NCBI RefSeq assembly: GCF_001931675.1
Contig: NZ_CP014839.1
Location: 2,666,001 to 2,730,000, forward strand
Reading direction: 5' to 3'
DNA length: 64,000 nt
DNA from: Pandoraea thiooxydans
GTDB lineage: Bacteria > Pseudomonadota > Gammaproteobacteria > Burkholderiales > Burkholderiaceae
Shown one piece after another: positions 1 to 10,774 of this stretch. The notes beneath the pieces were generated by a model. The model searched no databases. It was not told the DNA's origin and saw only the letters and a list, made by a program, of their open reading frames with translations. The translations under genes and the position numbers were made by a program. How positions within the stretch are numbered: position 1 is the first letter of the stretch; each line of letters opens with the position of its first letter.

Positions 1-1992
1 TCCAAGCATGCCGATAATCATGGCGAAAGCGTAGTGGTAGATATAACCGGACTGCATGAAGCGGATGACACCGGCAAACCAGCCAACCAGCCGGGCGCTG
101 CCATTGACGAGCGCGCCATCGATCACCCCTTGGTCGCCCCCTCGCCACAGACCGCGACCGATCTTGAGCGCGCCGTTGGCGAACACCACTTCATTGATCT
201 TGTCCATGTAGTACTTGTTATCCAGCAGCTTGTACAGGCCCGAGAAGCGCCGCGCGAGGGCCTCCGGAATATCGGGCCGCTTCAGATAGAAGAACCAGGT
301 CACGACGACACCGGCAATCGACAACCAGACGGGCAGCGTGGTGAACGAGTGCAGCGCCATCGGCAGCCAACCGTGGAAGTCTTCGGTAATGGCGGCCATC
401 GCCGGATGGTTCGGCGCAATGAAGATGACATCCTTGAAAGCCACGCCGTGCTGGAACAGGTTGGAGAACAGCATCGGTTTGATGGCAATTGCACCGAGCA
501 CCACCGACGGAATCGCCAGCAGGATCAGCGGCAGGGTCACCACCCAGGGCGTTTCATGAGGCTCGTGCGCGCCATGATGCGCGTCATCGCCGTGATGCGC
601 ATGATCGTCGTGGTGATGAGCGAGCTTGCGGAAGCGCTCCTCGCCATGAAACACCAGGAAGTACAGGCGGAACGAGTAGAACGCGGTGACGAACACACTG
701 GCCACGACGGCGAAATAAGCGAAACCCGAGCCAGGCAGGTGCGACGCGGCGACCGCCTCGATGATCGAGTCCTTCGAATAAAAACCGGCGAAGAACGGCG
801 TACCAATCAGCGCCAGGGACCCGACCAGCGACGTGATCCATGTGATGGGCATGTATTTGTAGAGCCCGCCCATGTGACGGATATCCTGGTCGTGATGCAT
901 GCCGATGATGACCGACCCGGCGCCCAGGAACAGCAACGCCTTGAAGAAAGCATGCGTCATCAGGTGGAACATCGCCACCGGGTAAGCCGAGGCACCCAGC
1001 GCCACGGTCATGTACCCGAGCTGCGACAGCGTCGAGTAAGCGATCACGCGCTTGATGTCGTTCTGGATCATGCCGAGGAAGCCCATGAACAACGTCGTGA
1101 TCGCCCCGATGACGAGGATCAGCGACAGCGCAGTATCGGAGAGCTCGAACAGCGGCGACATGCGACTGACCATGAAGATGCCCGCGGTCACCATGGTGGC
1201 CGCGTGAATCAGTGCGGAAATCGGAGTCGGGCCTTCCATCGAGTCAGGCAACCACACGTGCAGCGGAAATTGCGCCGACTTACCCATCGCACCGATGAAC
1301 AGGCAAATGCAGGTCACGGTAATCAAATGCCAGTCGGTGCCGGGAAACGACAGCGCCGCCAGATCGTTGGCCTTGGCGAATACGTCGCTGTAGTTCAATG
1401 AGCCGGTATAGGCCAGCACCAGGCCGATCCCCAGCAGGAAGCCGAGGTCGCCGACGCGATTGACCAAAAAGGCTTTCAGGTTGGCGTAGATTGCCGTCGG
1501 GCGCGTGTACCAGAAACCGATCAACAGATAGGAGACGAGACCCACCGCTTCCCAGCCGAAAAACAGCTGGAGGAAGTTGTTGCTCATCACCAGCATCAGC
1601 ATCGAGAAAGTGAACAACGAAATATACGCGAAGAAGCGCTGATAGCCGGGATCGTCCGACATGTAACCAACGGTGTAGATGTGCACCATCAGCGACACGA
1701 AGCTGACCACGCACATCATGATCACGGTAAGGATGTCGACCAGGAAGCCGACCTCGAACTTGATCGATCCGATCTGCGCCCATTGGTAAATGGTGCCGTT
1801 GAAACTGGCACCGTTGAGCACGTCGACAAAGGTCATTGCCGATAGGACGAAAGCGACCAGCACGCCAAGGATGGTGACGGTGTGGGCTCCTGAGCGGCCG
1901 ATTTGCTTGCCGAACAGACCGGCCAACACCGCCCCTGCCAGCGGCGCCAGCGGAATCGCGAGCAACAGGTTGGGATTGAGTGTAGTTGCCAT
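1..1992 (-). CDS. nuoL: NADH-quinone oxidoreductase subunit L (3' end cut by window edge)
   Basis: This is the large antiporter-like membrane subunit of complex I, which carries the distal proton-translocating half-channels and the long lateral helix. It starts with MATTLNPNLLLAIPLAPLAG at 1992 and stays open to base 1, giving 664 codons; the family is near 680 residues, so only the last residues are missing. Conserved stretches such as FFGWEAVGLVSYLLIGFW and HVWLPDSMEGPTPISALIHA (the latter around residue 240) are intact, as is a chain of hydrophobic segments. An unusual loop at about residues 459-479 has ten histidines in 21 positions, mixed with aspartate. It follows nuoK by 18 bp. nuoM and nuoN are expected beyond the left edge. 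Confidence 0.97.
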   Translation of the reverse strand, partial: MATTLNPNLLLAIPLAPLAGAVLAGLFGKQIGRSGAHTVTILGVLVAFVLSAMTFVDVLNGASFNGTIYQWAQIGSIKFEVGFLVDILTVIMMCVVSFVSLMVHIYTVGYMSDDPGYQRFFAYISLFTFSMLMLVMSNNFLQLFFGWEAVGLVSYLLIGFWYTRPTAIYANLKAFLVNRVGDLGFLLGIGLVLAYTGSLNYSDVFAKANDLAALSFPGTDWHLITVTCICLFIGAMGKSAQFPLHVWLPDSMEGPTPISALIHAATMVTAGIFMVSRMSPLFELSDTALSLILVIGAITTLFMGFLGMIQNDIKRVIAYSTLSQLGYMTVALGASAYPVAMFHLMTHAFFKALLFLGAGSVIIGMHHDQDIRHMGGLYKYMPITWITSLVGSLALIGTPFFAGFYSKDSIIEAVAASHLPGSGFAYFAVVASVFVTAFYSFRLYFLVFHGEERFRKLAHHHDDHAHHGDDAHHGAHEPHETPWVVTLPLILLAIPSVVLGAIAIKPMLFSNLFQHGVAFKDVIFIAPNHPAMAAITEDFHGWLPMALHSFTTLPVWLSIAGVVVTWFFYLKRPDIPEALARRFSGLYKLLDNKYYMDKINEVVFANGALKIGRGLWRGGDQGVIDGALVNGSARLVGWFAGVIRFMQSGYIYHYAFAMIIGMLG

Positions 1993-2010
1993 AACAGCGT
2001 TCGCTTTTTA

Positions 2011-2322
2011 TTAACCTTTGAGCTGGTCGAGATCTTCGACATTGATCGTATCGAGCTTACGGAACATAGTGACCAGAATGGCCAGCCCGATGGCGGCTTC
2101 CGCCGCCGCGACCGTAAGAATGAAGAACACAAACACCTGCCCCGCCATGTCACCGAGATAGTGAGAGAACGCGATGAAATTGAGGTTGACCGAGAGCAGC
2201 ATCAACTCGATGGCCATCAGCAGCACAATCACGTTCTTTCGGTTCAGGAAAATACCGACGATGCTGATGGCGAACAGAATCGCGCCAAGCACCAGATAAT
2301 GCGCAAGCGACAACGACAACAT
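2011..2322 (-). CDS. nuoK: NADH-quinone oxidoreductase subunit K
   Basis: Small three-helix membrane subunit of complex I (103 aa), homologous to MrpC, forming part of the proton path next to NuoJ and NuoA. The two membrane glutamates that are essential in E. coli NuoK are visible here as E39 (in MAIELM) and E74 (in AAAEAAIG). Three hydrophobic segments cover roughly residues 7-25, 31-52 and 62-86. It lies 9 bp downstream of nuoJ and 18 bp upstream of nuoL, so it is clearly translated from the nuo polycistron. Length and sequence are normal for the family. Confidence 0.97.
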   Translation of the reverse strand: MLSLSLAHYLVLGAILFAISIVGIFLNRKNVIVLLMAIELMLLSVNLNFIAFSHYLGDMAGQVFVFFILTVAAAEAAIGLAILVTMFRKLDTINVEDLDQLKG

Positions 2323-2331
2323 GGGGCCTCC

Positions 2332-2961
2332 TTATTCCGATGCCGGCGTGTCGCCGGTGCCTTGCCGCGCTTCCGCCGGCATCGATACCAGCCGCACGCG
2401 GTCCTGGCGGCGCACCTTCACTTGACGGCTCGGCTCGGTCTGTTTGTGATCCTTGCGCGAGCGCATCGTCAAGGCAAGCGCCGCCACGATGGCAACCAGC
2501 AGCACCAGGCCCGCGACCTCGAAGGCAAATATGTAATTTGTGTAGAGCAGACGTCCCAACGCCTGCGTATTCGGAACGTCGGAATTTGCCATGGCGTGCA
2601 CCGGCGCGTGGGTCGCGCCGTAGCCTCGCATCAGCACCAAGGCCGACTCGACGATGATGATCGCGCCGACCAGGCTCGCCATCGGCACGAAGCGCCGGAA
2701 GTCGCGGCGTAACGCGTCGATGTTGATGTCGATCATCATCACCACGAACAGGAACAGCACCATGACCGCGCCGACGTACACGACCACCAGCATGATCGAC
2801 AGAAACTCGGCCTGCAGCAGCATCCAGATGGCGGCTGCATTGAAGAACGACAGCACCAGAAAGAGTGCCGACTGAACAGGATTGCGCGCGGTCACGACCT
2901 TGAGGGCCGAGATCACCAGGATCAGCGCAAACACATAGAAGAGAAAGGTTGTGAATTCCAT
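2332..2961 (-). CDS. nuoJ: NADH-quinone oxidoreductase subunit J
   Basis: Membrane subunit of complex I (209 aa from the ATG) with five predicted helices. The helix containing VYVGAVMVLFLFVVMM carries the family's pi-bulge region near the E-channel. An in-frame GTG lies two codons upstream at 2967, but the ATG at 2961 gives the usual MEFTTFLFYVFAL start and was chosen. The C-terminal tail after about residue 165 is basic and hydrophilic and is a variable part of the family. nuoI is 60 bp upstream and nuoK 9 bp downstream. Confidence 0.95.
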   Translation of the reverse strand: MEFTTFLFYVFALILVISALKVVTARNPVQSALFLVLSFFNAAAIWMLLQAEFLSIMLVVVYVGAVMVLFLFVVMMIDINIDALRRDFRRFVPMASLVGAIIIVESALVLMRGYGATHAPVHAMANSDVPNTQALGRLLYTNYIFAFEVAGLVLLVAIVAALALTMRSRKDHKQTEPSRQVKVRRQDRVRLVSMPAEARQGTGDTPASE

Positions 2962-3021
2962 AATCACCGGACTGTCACCGAACTTAGCCTACGGAGTACC
3001 AAAGGTGAGACGTTCTGCATC

Positions 3022-3513
3022 TCAACGGTACGGAGCATCGGCCGTTCTGGCCGCCGCGATTTCTTTTTCATACCGGTCGCCGACGGCGAGCAGCATCTCC
3101 TTGGTGAAGTACAGATCGCCCCGCTTCTCGCCGTGATACTCGAGAATGTGGGTCTCGACAATGGAATCCACCGGACAGCTTTCCTCGCAGAAGCCGCAGA
3201 AAATGCACTTGGTCAGATCGATGTCATAACGTGTGGTGCGGCGCGTGCCGTCGTCCCGCACGTCGGACTCGATGGTGATGGCCACCGCCGGGCACACCGC
3301 TTCGCACAGCTTGCAGGCGATGCAGCGCTCTTCCCCATTGGGGTAGCGGCGTAATGCATGCAGCCCGCGAAAGCGCGGCGACAGCGGCGTCTTTTCTTCC
3401 GGAAACTGAACGGTGATCTTACGCGCGAACGCGTAGCGCCCGGTCAGGGCCAGTCCCTTGAACAGCTCGACAAGCAAGAAGCTGCCAAAAAAATTCTTGA
3501 TTGCGCTCAGCAT
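3022..3513 (-). CDS. nuoI: NADH-quinone oxidoreductase subunit I
   Basis: Ferredoxin-like subunit of the complex I connecting module (163 aa). It holds clusters N6a and N6b, which pass electrons to N2 on NuoB. Two classical 4Fe-4S motifs are visible: C64-x2-C67-x2-C70-x3-C74-P ([12 protein letters not shown]) and C103-x2-C106-x2-C109-x3-C113-P ([12 protein letters not shown]). The N-terminal amphipathic stretch that binds the membrane arm is present ([17 protein letters not shown]). It sits between nuoH (22 bp upstream) and nuoJ (60 bp downstream). Length matches beta-proteobacterial NuoI. Confidence 0.97.
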   Translation of the reverse strand: MLSAIKNFFGSFLLVELFKGLALTGRYAFARKITVQFPEEKTPLSPRFRGLHALRRYPNGEERCIACKLCEAVCPAVAITIESDVRDDGTRRTTRYDIDLTKCIFCGFCEESCPVDSIVETHILEYHGEKRGDLYFTKEMLLAVGDRYEKEIAAARTADAPYR

Positions 3514-3535
3514 CGCATTCCCCCAGTTTTTCCCA

Positions 3536-4600
3536 TCACTTCCAGATATTCCACGGCGACATGATCCAGAAGCCGACCACGAGCAGCCAGAACATCGTCA
3601 GGGGTAAAAACACTTTCCAGCCGAGGCGCATGATTTGGTCATAGCGATAACGCGGAAAGGTCGCGCGCACCCAAATGAACACCGACAGCAACAGAAAGAC
3701 CTTGAAGGCCAACCAGAAGATACCCGGAATGAATGACAGGAAGCCGAACGGCGCGCTCCAGCCCCCCAGAAACAGTACCGAGGCCAGCGCCGAAATGACG
3801 ATCATGTTGATATATTCGGCAAGGAAGAACAGCGCAAAACCCATGCCCGAATATTCGATCATATGACCGGCGACGATTTCCGATTCGCCCTCGACCACGT
3901 CGAACGGATGGCGGTTGGTTTCCGCAATGCCCGAGACGAAATACACGACGAACATCGGCAACAGCGGCAGCCAGTTCCAGGACAGCAGATTCAGACCCAT
4001 GCCAGCGAAAATGCCGCGCTCCTGCGAGTGGACGATGTCCGACAGATTCAGCGTGCCAGACGTCATCAACACGGTCACCAGCGCAAAGCCCATGGCGATT
4101 TCGTAGGAAATCATCTGCGCCGAAGCCCGCATTGCGCCGATAAACGCATACTTCGAGTTCGATGACCAGCCCGCCAGAATCACACCGTAGACGCCCAACG
4201 ACGAGATCGCCAGCACATACAGCAACCCGGCGTTGATGTTGGCCAGCACCATTTTCGATTGAAATGGAATCACTGCCCAGATCGCAAAAGCGGGCATCAC
4301 GGCCATCACCGGCGCGATCGCATAGACCCATTTGGTCGCCTGGGTCGGCGTAATGACTTCCTTGAGCAACAATTTCAGAACGTCGGCGATCGGTTGCAAC
4401 AACCCTCGCGGCCCGACTCGGTTCGGTCCGATCCGCACATGCATCCAGCCGATCAATTTGCGTTCCCAGAGAATCAGATAGGCAACGCACAGCAGCAAAA
4501 CGACTGCGACCACCAGAATACGCACCAGTGCCCACACCGTCGGCCAGGCCGCACCGAGCCACTCCTGACCGTGCGATGTAATGATGTCAACCAGACTCAT
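3536..4600 (-). CDS. nuoH: NADH-quinone oxidoreductase subunit H
   Basis: Membrane subunit of complex I (354 aa) that joins the Q-module to the membrane arm and lines the quinone entry chamber. The start [14 protein letters not shown] is placed at 4600 because it gives a 4-base ATGA overlap with the nuoG stop; a longer in-frame extension runs into nuoG and is not needed. Typical segments are present: [21 protein letters not shown] near residue 45 and [22 protein letters not shown] near 215, whose acidic loop faces the quinone cavity. About eight hydrophobic helices follow. Confidence 0.97.
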   Translation of the reverse strand: MSLVDIITSHGQEWLGAAWPTVWALVRILVVAVVLLLCVAYLILWERKLIGWMHVRIGPNRVGPRGLLQPIADVLKLLLKEVITPTQATKWVYAIAPVMAVMPAFAIWAVIPFQSKMVLANINAGLLYVLAISSLGVYGVILAGWSSNSKYAFIGAMRASAQMISYEIAMGFALVTVLMTSGTLNLSDIVHSQERGIFAGMGLNLLSWNWLPLLPMFVVYFVSGIAETNRHPFDVVEGESEIVAGHMIEYSGMGFALFFLAEYINMIVISALASVLFLGGWSAPFGFLSFIPGIFWLAFKVFLLLSVFIWVRATFPRYRYDQIMRLGWKVFLPLTMFWLLVVGFWIMSPWNIWK

Positions 4601-6921
4601 TGCGCCTTCTCCACCTTGATTTGGCCGAACATCGGGCCCAGTGCCGCTCCAGCCGGCGTCGCGGACGACACCCGCACCGTGTTGGATGGCAGTGCCGCAT
4701 CCCGTGCCGCGGGCAGCGTCGTCACGCACTCGCCTTGGCGCACTGTAACGGCATCCCCTTCGTTGATGCCCAGGCTGTCGAACAACTCAGCGGGCAACGA
4801 TGCAACCATCGCGCGTCGGGCGTCGTTCGTCAGGTGCAACGAGGGCGCCCGCCGCACCAGCGCATCGGCGTGATATATCGGCACATCGGCGATGCGCTCG
4901 AGGTCGTTGGATTGCGAGGCGGTAGCCGCGATGGATGCGGACGTAGCATTGCTCAGCGCGGTGTTCATGTCGATCGCCGACAGCACTTCATCGCGCACCT
5001 GCTCCGGCGTTTCATAATCAAACCCGGAAAGTTTCAGCAGATTCCCGAGCACACGCAATACTTTCCATGCCGGACGGGTTTCACCCAACGGACGGACGAC
5101 GCCGTTGAAGCTCTGCGCGCTGCCCTCGCAATTGACGAAGGTGCCCGCCGTCTCCGTGAACGGTGCCACCGGCAACAGGACATCGGCGTAATCTGCTGCA
5201 GCGGTATTTTTGTACGGCGACAGCACCGCAACCATTTTCGCGCCGCGCAACGCCTTCAATGTGGTCACAGGATCGGCGCTATCGAATTCGGGTTCTGCAT
5301 GCAGCAGCACGTATGCCTGACGGGGTTTCTCGAGCAGTTCCTTCGCGCCCAACGGACTCACGGCGCGCGTGAGATAGCCGCCGACCGTGTTGGCCGCTTC
5401 GGTGAGAAACCCGAGTTTTGCGCCAGTAGCCTCGGCAATCCATTGCGCAAGCGCATGCAATTGGGCGAACTGCGGATGTTGAACCGCACTATTGCCAAGC
5501 ATCACGGCCCGGCGCTCGCCACTGAGCAGCGCATCGGCAATTCGACGTGCACGCTGGCTGGGCTCTGCATCGCTGAGCGCCGACGGCAGCGCGACGTCCT
5601 TGGCCGCGGCGACTGCCGCAGCAACGCCAGCGAGCTCGCTCGCCCATGCGCTCGGCGCGGCGATGATCTTGCCGGTCAGCGGAATCAACGGATCGTCGTC
5701 GCAAGCGTGCAGTACGCTCAATTTGCCACCGTTTTTTACCGCGTGACGCAAGCGGGCGGCGAGCAGCGGATGATCCTTGCGCAGGAACGAGCCGATCACG
5801 AAGGCGGCGTCGAGCCGCTCGACATCGGCAATCGCCATACCCAGCCAAGGCGCGCCCTTGAGTTGATTGGAAAAATCGCTTTGGCGCAGTCTGAAATCGA
5901 CGTTGCTGCTGCCGAGGCCACGCACGAGTTTCTGCAGAAGATAAAGCTCTTCCAGCGTGGCGTGGGGCGTCGCGAGAGCCGCGATGCCGTCACTGCCATG
6001 TTCGCGCTGGATATCGGCCAACCCATGACCGAGGTATTCGAGTGCGGTCTGCCAGTCGACCTCATGCCACTGACCGCCCTGCTTGAGCATCGGCTTGGTC
6101 AGGCGTTCATCGCTGTTGAGACCTTCGTAGGAGAAGCGGTCCTTGTCCGAAATCCAGCATTCGTTGATGGCTTCGTTCTCGAGCGGCACGACGCGCATCA
6201 CCTTGTTGTTCTTGACCTGAACCGTCAGATTCGCGCCCAGCCCATCGTGCGGGCTGACCGACTTGCGGCGAGACAATTCCCATGTCCGCGCGCTGTAGCG
6301 AAACGGCTTGGATGTGAGCGCGCCGACCGGGCACAGATCGATCACGTTGCCGGACAGCTCGGAATCGACCGTCTTGCCGACAAACGAAGTGATCTCGGAA
6401 TGCTCGCCGCGCCCCAGCATGCCAAACTCCATGATGCCGGCGATTTCCTGACCAAACCGTACGCAGCGCGTGCAGTGGATGCAGCGGGTCATCTCCTCCA
6501 TCGAGATCAGCGGCCCGACGTTCTTGTGGAACACCACGCGCTTCTCTTCCTGATATCGGGAGGCGGACTTGCCGTAGCCGACGGCGAGATCCTGCAACTG
6601 ACATTCGCCACCCTGATCGCAAATCGGGCAATCCAGGGGGTGATTGATCAGCAGGAACTCCATCACGGACTGCTGCGCCTTGATGGCTTTTTCCGACTTG
6701 GTGCGCACGATCATGCCAGCGGCGACGGGCGTAGCGCAGGCCGGCACGGCCTTCGGCGCTTTCTCGATGTCGACCAGACACATGCGACAGTTTGCTGCAA
6801 TCGACAATTTCTTGTGATAGCAGAAATGCGGGATATAAGTGCCGACTTTCTTGGCTGCCTGGATCACCATGCTGCCTTCGGACACTTCGACCTTTTGGCC
6901 GTCTATTTCGATTTCAACCAT
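4597..6921 (-). CDS. nuoG: NADH-quinone oxidoreductase subunit G
   Basis: Large iron-sulfur subunit of the complex I electron-input arm (774 aa). Residues 1-80 form a 2Fe-2S ferredoxin domain with ligands C34, C45, C48 and C62. The following His-Cys3 cluster (N5) uses H94, C98, C101 and C107, and the next 4Fe-4S site uses C147, C150, C153 and C197. The remainder is a molybdopterin oxidoreductase-like fold, which carries no cofactor in complex I. I did not see the extra N7 cysteine motif of enterobacterial NuoG in the short 197-230 stretch. It lies 22 bp after nuoF and overlaps nuoH by four bases. Confidence 0.97.
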   Translation of the reverse strand: MVEIEIDGQKVEVSEGSMVIQAAKKVGTYIPHFCYHKKLSIAANCRMCLVDIEKAPKAVPACATPVAAGMIVRTKSEKAIKAQQSVMEFLLINHPLDCPICDQGGECQLQDLAVGYGKSASRYQEEKRVVFHKNVGPLISMEEMTRCIHCTRCVRFGQEIAGIMEFGMLGRGEHSEITSFVGKTVDSELSGNVIDLCPVGALTSKPFRYSARTWELSRRKSVSPHDGLGANLTVQVKNNKVMRVVPLENEAINECWISDKDRFSYEGLNSDERLTKPMLKQGGQWHEVDWQTALEYLGHGLADIQREHGSDGIAALATPHATLEELYLLQKLVRGLGSSNVDFRLRQSDFSNQLKGAPWLGMAIADVERLDAAFVIGSFLRKDHPLLAARLRHAVKNGGKLSVLHACDDDPLIPLTGKIIAAPSAWASELAGVAAAVAAAKDVALPSALSDAEPSQRARRIADALLSGERRAVMLGNSAVQHPQFAQLHALAQWIAEATGAKLGFLTEAANTVGGYLTRAVSPLGAKELLEKPRQAYVLLHAEPEFDSADPVTTLKALRGAKMVAVLSPYKNTAAADYADVLLPVAPFTETAGTFVNCEGSAQSFNGVVRPLGETRPAWKVLRVLGNLLKLSGFDYETPEQVRDEVLSAIDMNTALSNATSASIAATASQSNDLERIADVPIYHADALVRRAPSLHLTNDARRAMVASLPAELFDSLGINEGDAVTVRQGECVTTLPAARDAALPSNTVRVSSATPAGAALGPMFGQIKVEKAQ

Positions 6922-6943
6922 AGCGGTTCAGAGCCACGCTTTG

Positions 6944-8245
6944 TCAAAGAGAATGGGATGCGCCGACCATGCAACGCTTGTGCTCGACGTGGTACGCGAA
7001 TTCGTCCCAGTAATGCTTCAGCATGCCGCGCACGGGCATCGCGGCGGCGTCACCCAACGCGCAAATGGTGCGTCCCATGATGTTTTCAGCCACCGAGTTC
7101 AGGAGATCCAGGTCTTCCTGACGCCCCTTTCCATGCTCGATGCGATTGACCACTCGCCACAGCCAGCCAGTGCCTTCACGACAAGGCGTGCACTGACCGC
7201 ACGATTCCTCGTAGTAGAAATACGACAGGCGCAACAGCGAACGCACCATGCAGCGGGTTTCATCCATCACGATCACCGCGCCGGAGCCGAGCATCGACCC
7301 TGCCTTGGCGATCGAATCGTAGTCCATGTCGGTCTGCATCATCACGTCACCCGGCACGACCGGTGCCGAAGACCCGCCCGGAATGACCGCCTTGATCTTC
7401 TTGCCGCCGCGCATGCCGCCGCACAACTCCATCAGCTTGGAGAATGGCGTGCCCATCGGGATTTCGTAGTTGCCGGGGCGTTCGACGTCACCCGACACGG
7501 AGAAGATCTTGGTGCCGCCGTTATTCGGCTTGCCCATCTCCAGGTACTTCTGCGCGCCAACCGCCAGAATGAATGGCACTGCAGCGAATGTTTCAGTGTT
7601 ATTGATCGTGGTCGGCTTGCCGTAAAGCCCAAAGCTCGCCGGGAATGGCGGCTTGAAGCGCGGCTGACCTTTCTTGCCTTCGAGCGATTCGAGCAGCGCC
7701 GTTTCCTCGCCACAGATGTAGGCGCCGTACCCATGGTGGGCGTGCAGTTGAAACGAAAATCCGGAGCCAAACAGATTGTCACCGAGGTACCCTGCGGCGC
7801 GAGCCTCTTCGAGCGCGCGTTCGAAGAGTTCATAGGTATCCCAGATTTCGCCGTGGATGTAGTTGTAGCCGACCGAGATGCCCATTGCGTAGGCGCCGAT
7901 GGCCATCCCCTCGATCAGGGAATGCGGGTTGTAACGCAGGATGTCGCGATCCTTGAACGTGCCCGGCTCACCTTCGTCAGAATTGCAGACCAGATACTTC
8001 TGACCAGGGAACTGGCGCGGCATGAAGCTCCACTTCAGACCGGTCGGGAAGCCTGCGCCGCCACGGCCGCGCAAGCCGGACGCCTTGATATCGGCAATCA
8101 CTTGCTCCGGCGGAATTTTTTCGGTGAGAATACGCCGCAGCTGTTGGTAGCCGCCGCGAGCGACGTAATCTTCCAGGTGCCAGTTCTCACCGTTCAATCC
8201 GGCCAGAATGAGCGGTTCGATATGGCGATCGTGCAAACTCGTCAT
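6944..8245 (-). CDS. nuoF: NADH-quinone oxidoreductase subunit F (NADH-binding)
   Basis: Subunit of complex I that oxidises NADH through FMN and hands electrons to cluster N3 (433 aa). The glycine-rich nucleotide site [16 protein letters not shown] (about residues 58-73) and the FMN/NADH motif [13 protein letters not shown] are present. The C-terminal 4Fe-4S cluster is formed by [12 protein letters not shown] plus the later cysteine in GRTICALGD. The start overlaps the nuoE stop by four bases (ATGA), suggesting coupled translation of the 24-kDa and 51-kDa homologues that form one module. Length is standard. Confidence 0.98.
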   Translation of the reverse strand: MTSLHDRHIEPLILAGLNGENWHLEDYVARGGYQQLRRILTEKIPPEQVIADIKASGLRGRGGAGFPTGLKWSFMPRQFPGQKYLVCNSDEGEPGTFKDRDILRYNPHSLIEGMAIGAYAMGISVGYNYIHGEIWDTYELFERALEEARAAGYLGDNLFGSGFSFQLHAHHGYGAYICGEETALLESLEGKKGQPRFKPPFPASFGLYGKPTTINNTETFAAVPFILAVGAQKYLEMGKPNNGGTKIFSVSGDVERPGNYEIPMGTPFSKLMELCGGMRGGKKIKAVIPGGSSAPVVPGDVMMQTDMDYDSIAKAGSMLGSGAVIVMDETRCMVRSLLRLSYFYYEESCGQCTPCREGTGWLWRVVNRIEHGKGRQEDLDLLNSVAENIMGRTICALGDAAAMPVRGMLKHYWDEFAYHVEHKRCMVGASHSL

Positions 8246-8739
8246 GCCTTTTCTCCTCGATCCGCAGCCTTGAGTTCAGCAATCAGCGCATCGAGCTTTT
8301 CGTCGCTCATGAAACTGCACATACGCTTGTTGTTCACCAGCATCACCGGCGCGTCACCGCAAGCGCCCATGCATTCGCCTTCCTTCAGCGTGAACAGGCC
8401 GTCGGCCGTGGTCTCATTGAAGTCGATGCCGAGCTTCTGCTTGAGGTAATCGGCCGCGTGATCGCCGCGCGACAGCGCACACGGCAGATTCGTGCAAACG
8501 GTCAACTTGAATTTGCCGACCGGCGCAGTGTCGAACATGCCGTAGAACGTCGCGACCTCTTCGACCGCGATCGGCGGCATTTGAAGGTAACTGGCGACGA
8601 ATTGCATGACCTCTGGCGACAGCCAGCCCTTTTCGTCCTGTGCGACCGCAAGTGCGGCCATCACCGCAGATTGCTTTTGCTCCGCCGGATACTTGGCGAC
8701 GGCATGGTCGATTTTCTTTAGCGCTTCGGGAGAAAGCAT
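8242..8739 (-). CDS. nuoE: NADH-quinone oxidoreductase subunit E
   Basis: Thioredoxin-like 2Fe-2S subunit of complex I (165 aa) holding cluster N1a, an off-path cluster beside the FMN. Ligands are C82, C87, C123 and C127 (VCTNLPC and GECMGAC). The start [14 protein letters not shown] at 8739 matches the usual N-terminus and has GGATCGGAA just upstream; a longer frame to 8796 exists but adds residues unlike the family. Unlike its neighbours it is separated from the preceding gene, nuoD, by 160 bp. It overlaps nuoF by four bases. Confidence 0.96.
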   Translation of the reverse strand: MLSPEALKKIDHAVAKYPAEQKQSAVMAALAVAQDEKGWLSPEVMQFVASYLQMPPIAVEEVATFYGMFDTAPVGKFKLTVCTNLPCALSRGDHAADYLKQKLGIDFNETTADGLFTLKEGECMGACGDAPVMLVNNKRMCSFMSDEKLDALIAELKAADRGEKA

Positions 8740-8899
8740 TTCCGATCCGACTTGGTCTCTACTTAACGATTGCTCCGGCCGCAACGAAGCCGGCAATTGC
8801 GCTTTCGCGCGATTCCTGCCTCGTAGCTAATTGCTGGAACGGCATTGTTACGTCTTAGATACAACCGGGCGGACGAATCCATCGCCCACGCCCGCATTA
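8740..8899 (-). other. 160-bp spacer inside the nuo operon, nuoD to nuoE
   Basis: Every other nuo junction here is at most 60 bp, or overlaps. This spacer carries a 44-codon open frame on the minus strand from an ATG at 8897 to TAA at 8763, starting three bases after the nuoD stop and rich in Arg and Ala. I recognise no domain in it and no strong ribosome binding site in front of it. It may be an untranslated spacer, an internal promoter or a degenerate remnant; nothing distinguishes these from sequence alone. Confidence 0.5.
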
Positions 8900-10153
8900 C
8901 TATCGGTCAATTTCACCGAACACGATGTCCTGCGTACCGATGATCGCCACCGCATCGGCGATCATATGCCCTCTAGCCATTTCGTCGAGCGCGGCCAGGT
9001 GGACAAATCCAGGTGCACGAATCTTCAGGCGATACGGCTTGTTGGCACCGTCCGACACCAAATAGATGCCGAACTCGCCCTTCGGATGCTCGATCGACGC
9101 ATAGGTTTCGCCTTCCGGAACGTGGAAGCCCTCGGTGAAGAGCTTGAAATGGTGAATCAGCTCTTCCATGTTCGACTTCATGTTGACCCGTTTGGGCGGC
9201 GCGACCTTGTGATTGTCGATCATCACCGGACCGGGATTTTTGCGCAGCCAGTCGATGCACTGCTTGATGATGCGATTGGATTGCCGCATCTCTTCGACCC
9301 GCACCAGATAGCGGTCGTAACAGTCACCTTCGGAGCCGACCGGCACTTCGAATTCCATCCGGTCGTAGACCTCGTACGGCTGCTTCTTGCGCAAGTCCCA
9401 GGCAATCCCCGAGCCGCGCAACATTGCTCCGGTGAAGCCGAGCTGCAACGCGCGCTCCGGACTGACGACACCGATACCGACCAGACGCTGCTTCCAGATG
9501 CGATTGTCGGTCAGCAGCGTCTCGTATTCGTCGACATACTTGGGAAAGCGATTGGTGAAGTCCTCGATGAAATCGAGCAGCGAACCTTGGCGGTTCTCGT
9601 TCATCTTGCCGATCGCGCGGGCGTTATGCTGTTTCGATGCGCGATACTGCGGCATGGCATCCGGCAAATCGCGGTAAACGCCGCCCGGCCGATAATAGGC
9701 CGCGTGCATGCGCGCGCCCGAGACCGCCTCGTACATGTCGAACAGGTCTTCGCGCTCGCGGAATGCGTAAAGGAAAATCGCCATCGCACCGACGTCCAGG
9801 CCGTGCGATCCGATCCACATCAAGTGATTCATCAGTCGCGTGATTTCATCGAACATCACACGAATATATTGCGCGCGGATCGGCACTTCGATGTTGAGCA
9901 ACTTCTCGATCGCCATCACATAGGCGTGCTCGTTGCACATCATCGAAACGTAATCGAGCCGGTCCATGTAGGGCACCGACTGGATGAATGTCTTCGACTC
10001 GGCCAGCTTTTCGGTCGCGCGATGCAGCAATCCGATGTGCGGGTCGGCGCGTTGAATCACTTCGCCGTCGAGTTCCAGCACGAGGCGCAGCACACCATGC
10101 GCCGCAGGGTGTTGCGGACCAAAATTCAGCGTGTAGTTCTTGATATCTGCCAC
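8900..10153 (-). CDS. nuoD: NADH-quinone oxidoreductase subunit D
   Basis: The 49-kDa homologue of complex I (417 aa), related to the large subunit of NiFe hydrogenases; with NuoB it forms the quinone-reduction site. The N-terminal loop [20 protein letters not shown] (from about residue 11) contains the quinone-pocket histidine region, and the conserved tyrosine segment [14 protein letters not shown] follows near residue 60. The C-terminus ends with the usual DIVFGEIDR. It is a separate gene, not fused to nuoC. nuoC lies 9 bp upstream. Confidence 0.98.
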   Translation of the reverse strand: MADIKNYTLNFGPQHPAAHGVLRLVLELDGEVIQRADPHIGLLHRATEKLAESKTFIQSVPYMDRLDYVSMMCNEHAYVMAIEKLLNIEVPIRAQYIRVMFDEITRLMNHLMWIGSHGLDVGAMAIFLYAFREREDLFDMYEAVSGARMHAAYYRPGGVYRDLPDAMPQYRASKQHNARAIGKMNENRQGSLLDFIEDFTNRFPKYVDEYETLLTDNRIWKQRLVGIGVVSPERALQLGFTGAMLRGSGIAWDLRKKQPYEVYDRMEFEVPVGSEGDCYDRYLVRVEEMRQSNRIIKQCIDWLRKNPGPVMIDNHKVAPPKRVNMKSNMEELIHHFKLFTEGFHVPEGETYASIEHPKGEFGIYLVSDGANKPYRLKIRAPGFVHLAALDEMARGHMIADAVAIIGTQDIVFGEIDR

Positions 10154-10162
10154 GAGCGCACC

Positions 10163-10762
10163 TTAATGTTTCAATCCGCCGTACTCTTCCTCGCGGATCA
10201 CGCGTGGCGTGATTTCCCGCGGCTCGATCGTCACCGGCTGGTAGATCACCCGCTGTTGCTCGGGGTCGTACCGCATTTCCACGTAACCGGACAACGGAAA
10301 GTCCTTGCGGAAAGGATGGCCGATAAAACCGTAGTCGGTCAAAATGCGGCGCAAATCCGGATGGCCTTCATAGACGATGCCCAGCAAATCGAACGACTCG
10401 CGCTCAAACCAGTTGGCGGAGCTCCAGATATCGACCATCGACGCCACGACGGGCAGATCGTCGTCCGGCGCGAAGACACGCACGCGAACCCGCCAGTTAT
10501 GGGTAATGGAGAGCAATTGCACGACGGTGGCAAAACGCGGCCCATTCCAGGCGCCATCACCGAAGGCGGAGTAATCCAGCCCGCACAAATCGATCAGTTG
10601 TTCGAACTTCAGGCTCGGATCGTCGCGCAGCTTGAGCGCGACTTCGCGATAGTCGGCCGCCTTGACGATCAACGTCAACTGCCCCATTGACTCAGTCAGG
10701 TTCTGAATCGCGCCGCCCAATACGTTTTGCAGATTGCTTTTTAGTGTTTCGAGTTTCGACAT
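10163..10762 (-). CDS. nuoC: NADH-quinone oxidoreductase subunit C
   Basis: The 30-kDa homologue of complex I (199 aa), a structural subunit of the connecting module that packs on NuoD. The family signature is clear: [22 protein letters not shown] near residue 115, followed by [20 protein letters not shown] near 140. It ends at 10163, 9 bp before the nuoD start, and begins 12 bp after nuoB. It is independent of NuoD, unlike the fused NuoCD of enterobacteria. Confidence 0.97.
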   Translation of the reverse strand: MSKLETLKSNLQNVLGGAIQNLTESMGQLTLIVKAADYREVALKLRDDPSLKFEQLIDLCGLDYSAFGDGAWNGPRFATVVQLLSITHNWRVRVRVFAPDDDLPVVASMVDIWSSANWFERESFDLLGIVYEGHPDLRRILTDYGFIGHPFRKDFPLSGYVEMRYDPEQQRVIYQPVTIEPREITPRVIREEEYGGLKH

Positions 10763-10774
10763 GCGCGTCCCCGG

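Noticed and set aside
34-1401. Long plus-strand open frame (455 codons) antisense to nuoL
   Set aside because: Very Arg/His/Asp-rich product with no recognisable domain; it is the antisense shadow of a high-GC coding strand, and the nuoL frame underneath is perfect.
4600-7080. 826-codon plus-strand frame antisense to nuoG and part of nuoF
   Set aside because: Same type of antisense shadow; cysteine ligands and domain order on the minus strand prove nuoG.
8831-10690. 619-codon plus-strand frame over nuoD and nuoC
   Set aside because: Antisense shadow with no motif; both minus-strand genes have complete family signatures.
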